From the NCBI RefSeq assembly GCF_028066395.1, contig NZ_JALCBM010000003.1:73703-119232 (forward strand): a stretch of DNA of 45,530 nt, given 5' to 3'. A program made the translations under genes and the position numbers. The number at the start of each line of letters is the position of its first letter. Positions within the stretch are counted from its first letter, which is position 1. Below the pieces are notes generated by a model. That model was not told the origin of the DNA. It saw only the letters and a program-made list of their open reading frames with translations, and made no database searches. This stretch comes from Ruegeria sp. (GTDB lineage: Bacteria; Pseudomonadota; Alphaproteobacteria; Rhodobacterales; Rhodobacteraceae). This document shows, in pieces, positions 31,881-41,091 of the stretch.

Positions 31881-32480
31881 ATGATGTTGATCGAAGAAAC
31901 CGCCATCGCGGATGCGGCGCTGCCGGTGGATCAGTTCAAGGCGCATCTGCGGCTGGGCACGGGGTTTGCCGAGGACAGCGTGCAGGACGAGGTGTTGAAG
32001 GGTTTTCTGCGCGCGGCGATTGCGGCGATTGAGGCGCGCACGGGCAAGGTGCTGATCGAACGCGCGTTTTCCTGGGATTTGAACGGGTGGCGTGACCGGA
32101 CGGCCGAGGTGTTGCCGGTGGCTCCGGTCACGGTGGTTGATGCGGTGACGGTAACCGATGCGGCGGGTGCCGAGACAGTTATTGCACCCGCTGATTATCG
32201 GTTGGAGGCGGACAGTCAGCGGCCCCGGCTGCGGGCGTCCGGCTCGGCTTTGCCTGCGATTGCGCCGGGCGGGTCGGTGAAGATCGCCTTTACCGCCGGG
32301 ATGGCTGCGGATTGGGGCAACTTGCCCGCTGATCTGGGGCAGGCGGTGCTGCTGCTGGCGGCGCATTACTACGAATACCGCAACGAGACCGCGCTGGCCG
32401 CCGGGTGCATGCCGTTTGGCGTCACCAGCCTGATCCAGCGCTACCGGATGGTGCGTTTCGGTGCCGGGGTGGCGCAATGA
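31881..32480 (+). CDS. GTA g6: head-tail connector protein
   Basis: 199 residues from ATG 31881 with CGGAG eight bases upstream. The N-terminal part has the helical connector fold (LPVDQFKAHLRLG, VLKGFLRAAIAAIEARTGKVL) seen in HK97 gp6-like adaptors, and a C-terminal domain ends in YYEYRNETALAAGCMPFGV, followed by IQRYR. By position it is the RcGTA g6 adaptor that links the portal to the tail. It overlaps g7 by ATGA. Confidence 0.88.
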   Translation: MMLIEETAIADAALPVDQFKAHLRLGTGFAEDSVQDEVLKGFLRAAIAAIEARTGKVLIERAFSWDLNGWRDRTAEVLPVAPVTVVDAVTVTDAAGAETVIAPADYRLEADSQRPRLRASGSALPAIAPGGSVKIAFTAGMAADWGNLPADLGQAVLLLAAHYYEYRNETALAAGCMPFGVTSLIQRYRMVRFGAGVAQ

Positions 32481-32818
32481 AGGCGCCTCATCTGAACCGC
32501 AAGCTGGTGCTGGAGGCCCCGATGCGTGTGGCCGATGGCGCCGGGGGGTATACCGAAAGCTGGGCCGCGCAGGGCACGCTTTGGGTCGAGATGACGGTGC
32601 GCGGCACCGGGGCCGAGCGGCAGATCGGCGAGGCTTCGATCTCGCGCGCCAGTTATCGGATCGTGGTGCGAGGCGCGCCCGAGGGATCCTCGATGCGGCC
32701 CGCGCCAGACCAGCGGTTTCGCGAGGGCGGGCGGCTGTTCGTCATCCGCGCGGTGGCCGAGCGTGATCCGGGTGGCCAGTACCTGACCTGTTTTGCAGAT
32801 GAAGAGGTGGCGGCATGA
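32477..32818 (+). CDS. GTA g7: head-tail adaptor / stopper
   Basis: 113 residues from ATG 32477, which overlaps the g6 stop as ATGA. The sequence LNRKLVLEAPMRVADGAGGY then ESWAAQGTLWVEM, ISRASYRIVVRG and MRPAPDQRFREGGRLFVIRAV is typical of the SPP1 gp16/HK97 gp10-like head closure family with a small beta barrel. It seals the DNA channel before tail joining. Confidence 0.88.
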   Translation: MKAPHLNRKLVLEAPMRVADGAGGYTESWAAQGTLWVEMTVRGTGAERQIGEASISRASYRIVVRGAPEGSSMRPAPDQRFREGGRLFVIRAVAERDPGGQYLTCFADEEVAA

Positions 32819-33228
32819 GTTACGGCGTTTCAGCCGCGCTGCAAACGGCAGTGTTTCAACAGCTGATCGGCGATGCGCAAGTCAGTACCCTGTCCGGTGG
32901 CGCGATCTATGATGCGGTGCCCGCTGGGGCGGTGCCGCAGACCTATGTGACACTGGGGCCGGAGGAGGTGCGTGAAGCCTCGGACCGGTCCGGCGCAGGG
33001 GCGGTGCATCGGTTCACGGTCTCGGTCGTGTCCGAGGCTGCCGGGTTTGGCGCCGCCAAGACGCTGGCCGGGGCGGTGTGCGATGCGCTGGAAGACGCGG
33101 CGCTGACCTTAAGCCGGGGGCGTTTGGTGGGGCTGTGGTTCGAGCGCGCCTCGGCCCGGCGCACTGGAACCGGCGGCACGATCCGCCAGATCGACCTGAG
33201 ATTCCGCGCCCGCGTGGAAGACGATTAA
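32815..33228 (+). CDS. GTA g8: DUF3168 tail-terminator protein
   Basis: 137 residues, ATGA overlap with g7. The DUF3168 pattern (LQTAVFQQLIGD, IYDAVPAGAVPQTYVTLG, HRFTVSVVSE, RQIDLRFRARVED) marks it as the ring protein at the top of the tail tube. Confidence 0.9.
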   Translation: MSYGVSAALQTAVFQQLIGDAQVSTLSGGAIYDAVPAGAVPQTYVTLGPEEVREASDRSGAGAVHRFTVSVVSEAAGFGAAKTLAGAVCDALEDAALTLSRGRLVGLWFERASARRTGTGGTIRQIDLRFRARVEDD

Positions 33229-33248
33229 GCAATCATTGGAGAGAGCAT

Positions 33249-33662
33249 ATGGGTGCCCAGAACGGTAAGGACCTGCTGGTCAAAGTGGATATGGACAGCA
33301 CTGGCCTGTTCCAGACAATCGCGGGCCTGCGCGCCACGCGGATCAGTTTCAACGCCGAAAGCGTGGATGTGACCACGCTGGAAAGCCAGGGCGGCTGGCG
33401 CGAGCTGCTGTCGGGGGCGGGGGTGAAATCGGCCTCGATCTCGGGTTCGGGCGTGTTCAAGGACGAAGGCACGGACGAACGCGCTCGGCAGTTGTTCTTT
33501 GATGGCGAGACGCCCGAGTTTCAGGTGATCATCCCAGATTTCGGCATCGTGCAGGGGGTGTTTCAGGTGACCGGCATCGAATATGCGGGCTCGTATAACG
33601 GCGAGGCCACCTATGAGATGAGCCTGGCCAGTGCCGGTGCCCTGACCTTTACGGCGCTGTAA
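33249..33662 (+). CDS. GTA g9: major tail tube protein
   Basis: 137 residues from ATG 33249, with GGAG eight bases upstream. The tail-tube fold appears as NGKDLLVKVDMDSTGLFQTI, ESVDVTTLESQGGWRELL, SISGSGVFKDEGTDE and YEMSLASAGALTFTAL. Hexamers stack to make the tail tube. Confidence 0.93.
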   Translation: MGAQNGKDLLVKVDMDSTGLFQTIAGLRATRISFNAESVDVTTLESQGGWRELLSGAGVKSASISGSGVFKDEGTDERARQLFFDGETPEFQVIIPDFGIVQGVFQVTGIEYAGSYNGEATYEMSLASAGALTFTAL

Positions 33663-33667
33663 CCCAG

Positions 33668-33988
33668 ATGGCCAATCCGTGGACGGGTGAGGTGGCATTG
33701 ACCATCGACGGGGAGCGGCGGGTGCTCAAGCTGACATTGGGCGCTTTGGCGGAACTGGAACAGGAGTTGGGCGCAAGTTCACTGGTGGAACTGGTGCAGC
33801 GGTTCGAGGGCGGCAGTTATTCCAGCGGCGATGTGCTGGCGCTGATCGTGGCCGGGCTGCGTGGCGGTGGGGCGGATGTGACCCGCGCTGACCTGCTGCG
33901 CGCCGAGATTGCGGGCGGTCCGATGGTGGGCGCCCGCGCGGCGGCGGAACTGCTGGCCCGCGCCTTCATGGTGCCGGATCAGGCATGA
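33668..33988 (+). CDS. GTA g10: tail assembly chaperone-like (GTA_gp10 family)
   Basis: 106 residues. The sequence VALTIDGERRVLKLTLGALAE and LEQELGASSLVELVQRFEGG match the GTA gp10 family, believed to be the N-terminal tail assembly chaperone. It is followed with ATGA overlap by g10.1, the pair resembling the split chaperones of siphophages. Confidence 0.9.
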   Translation: MANPWTGEVALTIDGERRVLKLTLGALAELEQELGASSLVELVQRFEGGSYSSGDVLALIVAGLRGGGADVTRADLLRAEIAGGPMVGARAAAELLARAFMVPDQA

Positions 33989-34197
33989 GCGGGTTCGACT
34001 GGCCCGTGCTGATGCGCGCCGGATTTCTGGGCCTGCGACTGACGCCGGATCAGTTCTGGCGTCTGACCCCGGCCGAGCTGCGGCTGATGCTGGGGCAGGG
34101 CGCGGGCATGCCCGCGATGAACCGGGCCGGGCTGGACGCGTTGCTTTCGGCCTATCCGGACAACACACAAGGAGAGCGTGATGACGACGGATCGTGA
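33985..34197 (+). CDS. GTA g10.1: second tail assembly chaperone (rcc01693-type)
   Basis: 70 residues, ATGA overlap with g10. The stretch FDWPVLMRAGFLGLRLTPDQ and FWRLTPAELRLMLG is the signature of the short phage tail assembly chaperone family that follows gp10 in GTAs. Its last codons overlap the start of g11 by 17 bp. Confidence 0.88.
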   Translation: MSGFDWPVLMRAGFLGLRLTPDQFWRLTPAELRLMLGQGAGMPAMNRAGLDALLSAYPDNTQGERDDDGS

Positions 34198-34846
34198 CGG
34201 TTTGGACGACCTGCAAGAGCGGGGCGAGGCGCTGGGGGACGCGCTGGGCGATGCCGCGACGATGGCGGCGGCGTTTGACAGCCAGATGAAGCGCATCAGC
34301 GCGGCCTTTGAAGAGACCGGCAAGGATGCCGCCACGCTGGAACGCGGCATGTCCAGCGGGCTGCGCAAGGCGTTTGATGGCGTGGTGCTGGACGGGATGA
34401 ACCTGTCGGGTGCGTTGGATATTCTGAAGAATTCACTGATCCAGACGGCCTATGCGGCGGCGATCAAGCCGGTGACGGATCACTTCGGCGGTTTGCTTTC
34501 GAACACGGTCGGAGGGCTGGTGCAGGGGATTTTGCCCTTCGCCAATGGCGGCAGTTTCAGCCAGGGGCGGGTGATGCCCTTTGCCAATGGCGGTGTGGTC
34601 AGTGGCCCGACCACCTTCCCGATGCGCGGCGGCACCGGGTTGATGGGCGAGGCGGGGCCCGAAGCGATCATGCCGCTGGCGCGCGGTCCCGACGGCAAGC
34701 TGGGGGTGCGGACCTCGGGCGGCGGGGGTGCTGTCAACGTGGTGATGAACATCACGACGCCCGATGTGCAGGGCTTCAACCGCTCACAAGGTCAGATCGC
34801 GGCGCAAATGAGCCGCGCGCTGAGCCGTGGCAATCGCAACAGGTAA
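34181..34846 (+). CDS. GTA g11: tail tape measure protein
   Basis: 221 residues from ATG 34181, chosen for GGAG six bases upstream; GTG 34178 directly precedes it. The protein is very short for a tape measure, in line with the short GTA tail. It holds a helical N-terminus, FDGVVLDGMNLSGALDILKN, and Gly-rich repeats with FANGGSF/FANGGVV and GLMGEAGPEAIMPL, typical of the C-terminal part of tape measures. Confidence 0.92.
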   Translation: MTTDRDGLDDLQERGEALGDALGDAATMAAAFDSQMKRISAAFEETGKDAATLERGMSSGLRKAFDGVVLDGMNLSGALDILKNSLIQTAYAAAIKPVTDHFGGLLSNTVGGLVQGILPFANGGSFSQGRVMPFANGGVVSGPTTFPMRGGTGLMGEAGPEAIMPLARGPDGKLGVRTSGGGGAVNVVMNITTPDVQGFNRSQGQIAAQMSRALSRGNRNR

Positions 34847-34861
34847 ATCAGGGAGCAGGTC

Positions 34862-35494
34862 ATGAACTTTCACGAGGTGAGATTTCCCGCCAGCCTGAGT
34901 TTCGGCTCGGTCGGTGGCCCGGAACGGCGCACGGATATCGTGACGCTAACCAACGGGTTCGAGGAACGCAACACGCCCTGGGCGCATTCCCGCAGGCGAT
35001 ACGATGCCGGGCTGGGGATGCGCTCGCTGGACGATATCGAGACGCTGATTTCATTCTTTGAGGCGCGGCAGGGACAGATGTTCGGGTTCCGCTGGAAGGA
35101 TTGGTCGGATTACAAATCCGGTGCGGCCTCGGTGGATGTGGACAAGGGCGATCAGGTGATCGCGCGGGGCGACGGCGCGCAGGTCGAGTTTCAGTTGATC
35201 AAGACCTATGCCTCGGGCGGGTTCAGCTATGTGCGGCCCATCGTCAAGCCGGTTCTGGGAACGGTCAAGCTTGGCCTGGATCAGGACGACATGCGTGAGG
35301 GGGTTGATTTCGAGGTCGACCTGAACTCGGGCCGGGTGACCTTTGCGATCCCGCCTGCCGAGCAGGTCGAGATCACCGCAGGGTATGAGTTCGACGTGCC
35401 GGTGCGGTTCGACACCGACAAGATCCAGACCAGCGTTGCCAGCTTTCAGGCGGGCGATGTGCCCAATGTGCCGGTGGTTGAGGTGCGGGTCTGA
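34862..35494 (+). CDS. GTA g12: distal tail protein (DUF2460)
   Basis: 210 residues with GGGAGCAG before the start. DUF2460 features: FHEVRFPASLSFGSVGGPER, TDIVTLTNGFEERN, LDDIETLISFFEARQGQMFGF and the late VEITAGYEFDVPVRFDTDK. It forms the distal tail ring that connects the tube to the baseplate hub. It shares one base with the g13 start (TGATG). Confidence 0.94.
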   Translation: MNFHEVRFPASLSFGSVGGPERRTDIVTLTNGFEERNTPWAHSRRRYDAGLGMRSLDDIETLISFFEARQGQMFGFRWKDWSDYKSGAASVDVDKGDQVIARGDGAQVEFQLIKTYASGGFSYVRPIVKPVLGTVKLGLDQDDMREGVDFEVDLNSGRVTFAIPPAEQVEITAGYEFDVPVRFDTDKIQTSVASFQAGDVPNVPVVEVRV

Positions 35495-36381
35495 TGGGTG
35501 GTGACAAACAGGCGCTGCAGGCGCATCTGCAAAGCGGGCTGACCACGACCTGCCGCTGCTGGGCGATCACGCGTAGGGACGGGCAGGTCTATGGGTTTAC
35601 CGATCACGATATGGAACTGACCTTTGACGGCGTGACCTTCAAGGCCAGCACCGGCCTGACGGCGGCGGCCATCGAACAGGCGACCGGGCTTTCCATCGAC
35701 AACTCCGAGGCCATGGGCGCGTTGTCCGATGCCGCCGTGCGTGAGGAAGATATCGAGGCAGGTCGGTTCGATGGGGCCGAGGTGCGGGCCTGGCTGGTCA
35801 ACTGGGCCGATCCCGAACAGCGGATGTTGCAGTTTCGCGGCTCGATCGGGGAATTGCGCCGCGCGGGTGGGGCGTTTCACGCCGAATTGCGCGGGCTGAC
35901 CGATCTGTTGAACCGGCCCTTGGGGCGAATCTATCAAAAGCCCTGCACGGCCGTTCTGGGCGACAAATCCTGCCGCTTCGACACAACCGCATCGGGCTAT
36001 TGGGTTGAAGACGAGGTGGCTGGCGTGTCGGAAAGCGGTGCGGTTCAACTGACCGGCGGAGAAACCTTTGCCGATGCGTGGTTCGATGGCGGGCGGCTGG
36101 ATGTGCTGACCGGCGCGGCCTTGGGCCTGTGGGGGACGATCAAGCGGGATGCTCGGGGCGATCAGGGTCGCGCGCTGACGCTGTGGTCTGCGATTGGGGC
36201 CGGGTTGGCTGCCGGGGACCGCGTGCGCCTGACTGCCGGGTGTGACAAGCGGGCCAGTACGTGCCGCCTGAAATTCAACAATTTCCTCAACTTCCAGGGA
36301 TTTCCTGATCTTCCGGGTGAGGATTGGGTGATGGCTGTTCCCAAGAAAGACAACCCCAATAACGGAGGCAGCACAAGATGA
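35494..36381 (+). CDS. GTA g13: hub protein (DUF2163)
   Basis: 295 residues. The DUF2163/phage BR0599-like sequence includes TCRCWAITRRDGQVYGFTDHD at the start in two parts and LTDLLNRPLGRIYQKPCTAV in the middle. Conserved cysteines lie near residues 150 and 160 (PCTAVLGDKSC) and 250 and 257 (GCDKRASTC). From what I know of the RcGTA structure the hub binds an iron-sulfur cluster, and these four are the natural candidates for ligands. Overlaps g12 and g14 (ATGA). Confidence 0.93.
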   Translation: MGGDKQALQAHLQSGLTTTCRCWAITRRDGQVYGFTDHDMELTFDGVTFKASTGLTAAAIEQATGLSIDNSEAMGALSDAAVREEDIEAGRFDGAEVRAWLVNWADPEQRMLQFRGSIGELRRAGGAFHAELRGLTDLLNRPLGRIYQKPCTAVLGDKSCRFDTTASGYWVEDEVAGVSESGAVQLTGGETFADAWFDGGRLDVLTGAALGLWGTIKRDARGDQGRALTLWSAIGAGLAAGDRVRLTAGCDKRASTCRLKFNNFLNFQGFPDLPGEDWVMAVPKKDNPNNGGSTR

Positions 36382-36824
36382 GCATCAGCAGGCAGGATAT
36401 TGTCGATGAAACCCGTCGCTGGCTGGGCACGCCGTATATACACCAAGCCTCGGCCCGGGGTGCGGGGGCGGATTGTCTGGGGTTGCTGCGCGGCGTCTGG
36501 CGCGCGCTTGTCGGGCACGAACCCGAAGCCGTGCCCGCCTACAGCATGGATTGGTCCGAACCGCAGGGGGACGAGCGGATGTGGGCCGCCGCGCGCCGTC
36601 ATCTGGTCGAAAAACCGACGGAAGACCTGAACACGGGTGATGTCCTGCTGTTCAGAATGCGCGATGCCGGTGTGGCCAAACATCTGGGTATTATAAGCGA
36701 AATCAACACATTGCCGCGCTTTATTCATGCGTATTCCGGGCATGGGGTCGTTGAAAACGCCCTGAGCGAGCCGTGGCGCCGCCGCATCGTTGCCTGTTTC
36801 GAATTCCCGCTGGAGGACCTCTGA
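36378..36824 (+). CDS. GTA g14: NlpC/P60 cell-wall peptidase
   Basis: 148 residues. The cysteine-peptidase fold has catalytic C33 (GADCLGLL) and H102 (AKHLGII), with WLGTPYIHQASARG upstream. It should cut peptide cross-links in the recipient's peptidoglycan during entry of DNA. ATGA overlap with g13 and TGATG overlap with g15. Confidence 0.95.
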   Translation: MSISRQDIVDETRRWLGTPYIHQASARGAGADCLGLLRGVWRALVGHEPEAVPAYSMDWSEPQGDERMWAAARRHLVEKPTEDLNTGDVLLFRMRDAGVAKHLGIISEINTLPRFIHAYSGHGVVENALSEPWRRRIVACFEFPLEDL

Positions 36825-39800
36825 TGGCTACTATCCTTCTTTCAGCCGCAGGCGCGGCCCTTGGCGGGGCCATCGGCGGCACCGTTGCCGGGCTGTCCAC
36901 CGCCATTATCGGGCGCGCCATCGGGGCGACCTTGGGCAATATCATCGACCAACGGTTGATGAGCCAATCCGTTCTGGGCAGCGGCAGCGAGGTGGTCGAG
37001 ACCGGCCGTCTGGACCGGTTCCGCCTGACCGAAACCGGCGAGGGGTCGCCGGTGACAACCATATTCGGGCGGATGCGTGTTGGCGGGCAGGTGATCTGGG
37101 CTTCGGACTTTCTGGAAACGCGCAGCACCTCTACCTCGACCCAGTCTACGGGCGGCGGCAAAGGGTCGACCCCATCGACCGAGGTGACAACGACCACGCA
37201 CAGCTACAGCTATTCGATTTCGCTGGCCATCGCAGTCGGGGCTGGAGAGATCGCCGATGTGTCGCGTGTCTGGGCCGATGGGGAAGAGATCGCGCTGACC
37301 GGGCTGAACATGCGGATTTACCATGGCACGGCGGATCAGTTGCCGGACCCGTTGATCGAGGCGATTGAGGGTGTCGGCACGGTCCCGGCCTATCGCGGAA
37401 CGGCCTATGTGGTGATCGAGGATCTGCCGCTGGAAAGCTATGGCAACCGGGTGCCGCAGTTCTCGTTCGAGGTCGTGCGTCAGGAACAGCAGGGCTTGCC
37501 GGATTATGACAGCGCGCTGGCCCGTATCGTCAAAGGCGTGGCGATGATGCCCGGCACCGGCGAATATGCGCTGGCCAGCAGGCAGGTGAACTATACCAGA
37601 GGGGTGGGTCGCAGCTGGGCGGCGAATGTGTTTTCCCCCTCGGGCCGACCGGACCTTGTGGCCTCGACCCGGGCGCTGGGCCGGGAATTGCCGGGGTGTG
37701 AGGCCGCGTCGCTGGTCGTGTCCTGGTTCGGCAATGATCTGCGTTGTGGTCACTGTCAGATCAGGCCCAAAGTCGAACGCAAGGGTGAGGATGGCAAGAA
37801 CATGCCCTGGACGGTCGCTGGTCTGTCGCGGGCGGCGGCGCAAGCGGTCCAGCGGGTGGACAACCGCCCGATCTATGGGGGCACGCCGGCGGATGCCTCG
37901 GTCATTCAGGCGATCCGTCATCTGAAGAACAGCGGCAAACGGGTGATGTTCTATCCGTTCATCCTGATGGATCAGTTGCAGGGCAATGGTCTGCCCGACC
38001 CGTGGTCCGGTGCGCCGGATCAACCGCATCTGCCCTGGCGCGGGCGGATCACGCTCGATATCGCCCCCGGTCAGCCGGGTTCGCCGGATCAATCGGCTGC
38101 GGCTGAGGCACAGGTTGCAGATTTCTTCGGCACCGCCAAGGCCAGCGATTTTGCCGTGGTCAATGGCGCGGTCAGCTATTCCGGCCCGCAGGAATGGGGC
38201 CTGCGCCGGTTCATCCTGCACTATGCGGCCCTGTGCAAGGCTGCAGGTGGCGTGGCCTCATTCTGTATTGCGTCGGAAATGCGCGGGCTGACCCAGATCA
38301 GGGGCGCTGCCGGGTTCCCGGCAGTGTCGCAGTTGAAAGCGCTGGCGGGTGAGGTGCGGCAGATTTTGGGGGCAAACACCAAGATCGGCTATGCGGCTGA
38401 TTGGACTGAATATTTCGGCTATCAGCCTGCGGATGGCAGCGGGGACCGCTACTTCCACCTCGATCCACTTTGGGCGGATGACGAAATCGATTTTGTGGGG
38501 ATCGACAATTACATGCCGCTGTCCGACTGGCGCGATGGCGACAGCCATCTGGATGCCGAAGGCGGCAAGGTCTCGATCTACGATCTGGACTATCTGCGCG
38601 GCAATATCGAAGGGGGTGAGGGCTATGACTGGTTCTATGCCTCACCTGAAGAGGCGGAAGCCCAGATCAGGGTGCCGATTGAGGACGGCGACCATGATGA
38701 GCCCTGGATCTGGCGCTATAAGGATATTCGCAACTGGTGGGCCAATCCCCATCACGAACGGATCGGCGGGGTCAGGCAATTCCTGCCCACAGCGTGGAGA
38801 CCGGGGTCGAAGCCGATCTGGTTCACGGAACTTGGCTGTGCGGCGATCGACAAGGGGACGAACCAGCCCAACAAGTTTCTGGACCCGAAATCCTCGGAAT
38901 CGGGATTGCCGAAACATTCCAACGGCATGCGGGACGACTTTATTCAGGTGCAATACCTGAAGGCACTGCTGGGCTATTGGGGTGATCCGCAGATCAATCC
39001 AGTGTCGGATGTCTATGACGGCCCGATGGTGGACCTGTCGAACGCCTATGTCTGGGCCTGGGACGCACGCCCGTTCCCGACCTTTCCCAATCTGCGTTCG
39101 CAATGGACGGATGGCGAGAACTACGCAGGCGGGCATTGGCTGAATGGCCGGTCGGGGTCGCGCACGCTGGCCTCGGTTGTGACCGAGATTTGCCATGGCG
39201 CCGGGGTCACCGATATCGACGTCTCGGGCCTGCACGGGGTGGTGCGCGGCTATGCGATGGAGGATGTCATGAGCGCGCGTCAGGCCCTGCAACCGCTGAT
39301 GCTGCGCTATGGGTTTGATGCGATTGAACGTGACGGGCTGCTGGTGTTCCGCATGCGCGACGGGCGCGGTGCGGTCGATCTGGAGATGGACACCACCGCC
39401 GTCAGCGCGGATATCGAGGGCACCGTCGAATACCGGCGCGAGGCCGAGGCCGAGATGACCGGACGTGTGCGCCTGCGCTTTGTGCAGTCGGATGCCGATC
39501 ACGATGTGGTCTCGGAAGAGGCGGTGCTGCCCGATGACCGGACCCACGCGGTGGCCGTCAATGAAATGCCCCTGTCGATGACCCGGAGCGAGGGTCGGCA
39601 GACTGTGGAGCGCTGGCTCAGCGAATCCCGCATCTCGCGCGAGACGGCGCGTTTTGCGTTGCCGCCCTCGTTGCTGCATGTGGGGGCAGGGGACGTGGTG
39701 CGTTTCACTGGCGACGGTGGGGATGGGCTGTACCGCATCGACCGTCTGGAACAGGCCGAGATGCAGCTGGCCGAGGCCGTGCGGGTCGAGCCCGGGGTCT

Positions 39801-40786
39801 ATATCCCCGCCGACGTGCAAGAGGATGCGGTGACCACCAAACCCTTTATTGCGCCGGTTCCCGTGCTGCCGATGTTTATGGACTTGCCCCTGATCACCGG
39901 GTCCGAGGTGCCGCATGCGCCTTATCTGGCGGTCTCAGCCGACCCCTGGCCCGGCAGCGTCGCGGTGTTTTCGGCGGCACAGGACGAAGGCTATGCCCTT
40001 AGCGATGTGATTGCCGGGCAGGCGGTGATCGGGTTCACGGAATCCCCGCTGCATCGCGCCAGCGCTGGTATCTGGGATGAAGGCGCACCGCTGCGCGTGA
40101 ATCTGATCGACGGGGCGTTGCAATCGCAACCGCGCTCGGCCTTGCTGAATGGGGCCAATCTGGCCGCAATCGGTGACGGGACGCCGGGCAATTGGGAGCT
40201 GTTTCAATTCGCTGATGCAACGCTGGAACAGCCCGGTGTCTACACGCTGTCCAACCGGTTGCGCGGTCAGCTTGGAACCGATGCGTTGATCCCGGGCGCC
40301 TGGCCCGAAGGATCAACCTTTGTGCTGCTGGACAGCCGCGTCTACCAGACCAGCCTGCTGCGCAATGAACGGCGCGTGGCCAAGCATTACCGGATCGGCC
40401 CGGCCTCGCGCGGGTATGACGATCCGTCTTATGTGCATCTGGTCGAAGCGTTCGAGGGCAACGGATTGCGGCCCTACGCCCCGGCGCATCTGAAGGTGAC
40501 CCGATCATCGACAGGGGACGCGTTCACCTGGATACGGCGCACGCGGATCGATGGCGATGACTGGGACGGGATCGAGGTGCCGTTGGGGGAAGAGAGCGAA
40601 TCCTACCTGCTTCGGGTGCTCTCCGGCGGCACGGTTCTGCGCGAAGAGGTCGCGACCTCGGCCAATTGGCACTATACGGCCGCGATGCAGGCGGCTGACG
40701 GGGTGACCGGCGCCTATGAGATCACCGTAGCGCAGGTTTCGGCGACCTATGGACCCGGGCCCTTTGCCGGGCTGGTGGTCGGTTAA
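36824..40786 (+). CDS. GTA g15: tail-tip 'megatron' protein with TIM-barrel-like domain
   Basis: 1320 residues from ATG 36824, which overlaps the g14 stop by one base. An N-terminal hydrophobic, glycine-rich segment (LLSAAGAALGGAIGGTVAGL) precedes a phage-tail hub region (about 60-430). The GTA TIM-barrel domain spans about 470-740 (SFCIASEMRGLTQI, IGYAADWTEYFGY, FVGIDNYMPLSDW, WFTELGCAAIDKG) and looks like a glycoside-hydrolase-type barrel. A Phage-tail_3-like domain follows, and a C-terminal domain ends AGLVVG. It is the fibre-bearing tip that contacts the recipient cell. Cell-surface specificity cannot be read from sequence. Confidence 0.95.
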   Translation: MATILLSAAGAALGGAIGGTVAGLSTAIIGRAIGATLGNIIDQRLMSQSVLGSGSEVVETGRLDRFRLTETGEGSPVTTIFGRMRVGGQVIWASDFLETRSTSTSTQSTGGGKGSTPSTEVTTTTHSYSYSISLAIAVGAGEIADVSRVWADGEEIALTGLNMRIYHGTADQLPDPLIEAIEGVGTVPAYRGTAYVVIEDLPLESYGNRVPQFSFEVVRQEQQGLPDYDSALARIVKGVAMMPGTGEYALASRQVNYTRGVGRSWAANVFSPSGRPDLVASTRALGRELPGCEAASLVVSWFGNDLRCGHCQIRPKVERKGEDGKNMPWTVAGLSRAAAQAVQRVDNRPIYGGTPADASVIQAIRHLKNSGKRVMFYPFILMDQLQGNGLPDPWSGAPDQPHLPWRGRITLDIAPGQPGSPDQSAAAEAQVADFFGTAKASDFAVVNGAVSYSGPQEWGLRRFILHYAALCKAAGGVASFCIASEMRGLTQIRGAAGFPAVSQLKALAGEVRQILGANTKIGYAADWTEYFGYQPADGSGDRYFHLDPLWADDEIDFVGIDNYMPLSDWRDGDSHLDAEGGKVSIYDLDYLRGNIEGGEGYDWFYASPEEAEAQIRVPIEDGDHDEPWIWRYKDIRNWWANPHHERIGGVRQFLPTAWRPGSKPIWFTELGCAAIDKGTNQPNKFLDPKSSESGLPKHSNGMRDDFIQVQYLKALLGYWGDPQINPVSDVYDGPMVDLSNAYVWAWDARPFPTFPNLRSQWTDGENYAGGHWLNGRSGSRTLASVVTEICHGAGVTDIDVSGLHGVVRGYAMEDVMSARQALQPLMLRYGFDAIERDGLLVFRMRDGRGAVDLEMDTTAVSADIEGTVEYRREAEAEMTGRVRLRFVQSDADHDVVSEEAVLPDDRTHAVAVNEMPLSMTRSEGRQTVERWLSESRISRETARFALPPSLLHVGAGDVVRFTGDGGDGLYRIDRLEQAEMQLAEAVRVEPGVYIPADVQEDAVTTKPFIAPVPVLPMFMDLPLITGSEVPHAPYLAVSADPWPGSVAVFSAAQDEGYALSDVIAGQAVIGFTESPLHRASAGIWDEGAPLRVNLIDGALQSQPRSALLNGANLAAIGDGTPGNWELFQFADATLEQPGVYTLSNRLRGQLGTDALIPGAWPEGSTFVLLDSRVYQTSLLRNERRVAKHYRIGPASRGYDDPSYVHLVEAFEGNGLRPYAPAHLKVTRSSTGDAFTWIRRTRIDGDDWDGIEVPLGEESESYLLRVLSGGTVLREEVATSANWHYTAAMQAADGVTGAYEITVAQVSATYGPGPFAGLVVG

Positions 40787-40794
40787 GGCCGGTC

Positions 40795-41091
40795 ATGCGC
40801 CCTGTCCTGCACGGAGATATCAGCGCTGCGGCGCGCGCCCTTCTGGCCGCGCCGCGTGCGGACCGTGACCGGCTCTGTGCCCGTATGATCGCCGAGGCCG
40901 AACTGGCCGACCATCACACAAGGCAGACCGGGCGTGTGCATCCGCTCTATGGCAATGGCTCATTGATGGCGGCGGCGCGCGGGCGTCCACTGGCGGATGA
41001 ACCCAATTTCGATGACACCCGATATTGTCAATGTTTCGAGACGGTTCTGCGCCACCTGATCCGGTTTCAGACTAACCGGACGCGCAGCTGA
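40795..41091 (+). CDS. Small conserved protein at the end of the GTA cluster
   Basis: 98 residues beginning 8 bp after g15. The sequence is Ala/Arg-rich and helical in the first half (ISAAARALLAAPRADRDRLC, ARMIAEAELADHHTRQTGRV), then HPLYGNGSLMAAARGRPLAD. A gene of this kind follows g15 in other Rhodobacterales GTAs, as I remember, and no function is established to my knowledge. Its last 20 bases overlap the convergent DksA/TraR gene. Confidence 0.78.
   Translation: MRPVLHGDISAAARALLAAPRADRDRLCARMIAEAELADHHTRQTGRVHPLYGNGSLMAAARGRPLADEPNFDDTRYCQCFETVLRHLIRFQTNRTRS

Noticed and set aside
36842..39916. Minus-strand open frames of 459 and 424 codons opposite g15
   Set aside because: Antisense shadows of the tail-tip gene; rich in Arg/His/Gln without domains.
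25482..41091. A complete temperate prophage
   Set aside because: There is no integrase, repressor, replication, lysis or excision gene; the gene order g1-g15, the 221-residue tape measure and the small terminal gene are those of a Rhodobacterales GTA.
9685..41091. Direct control of the GTA promoter by the nearby LuxR
   Set aside because: I find no copy of the luxI-upstream dyads at 25320-25500; proximity of 14 kb alone is not evidence.
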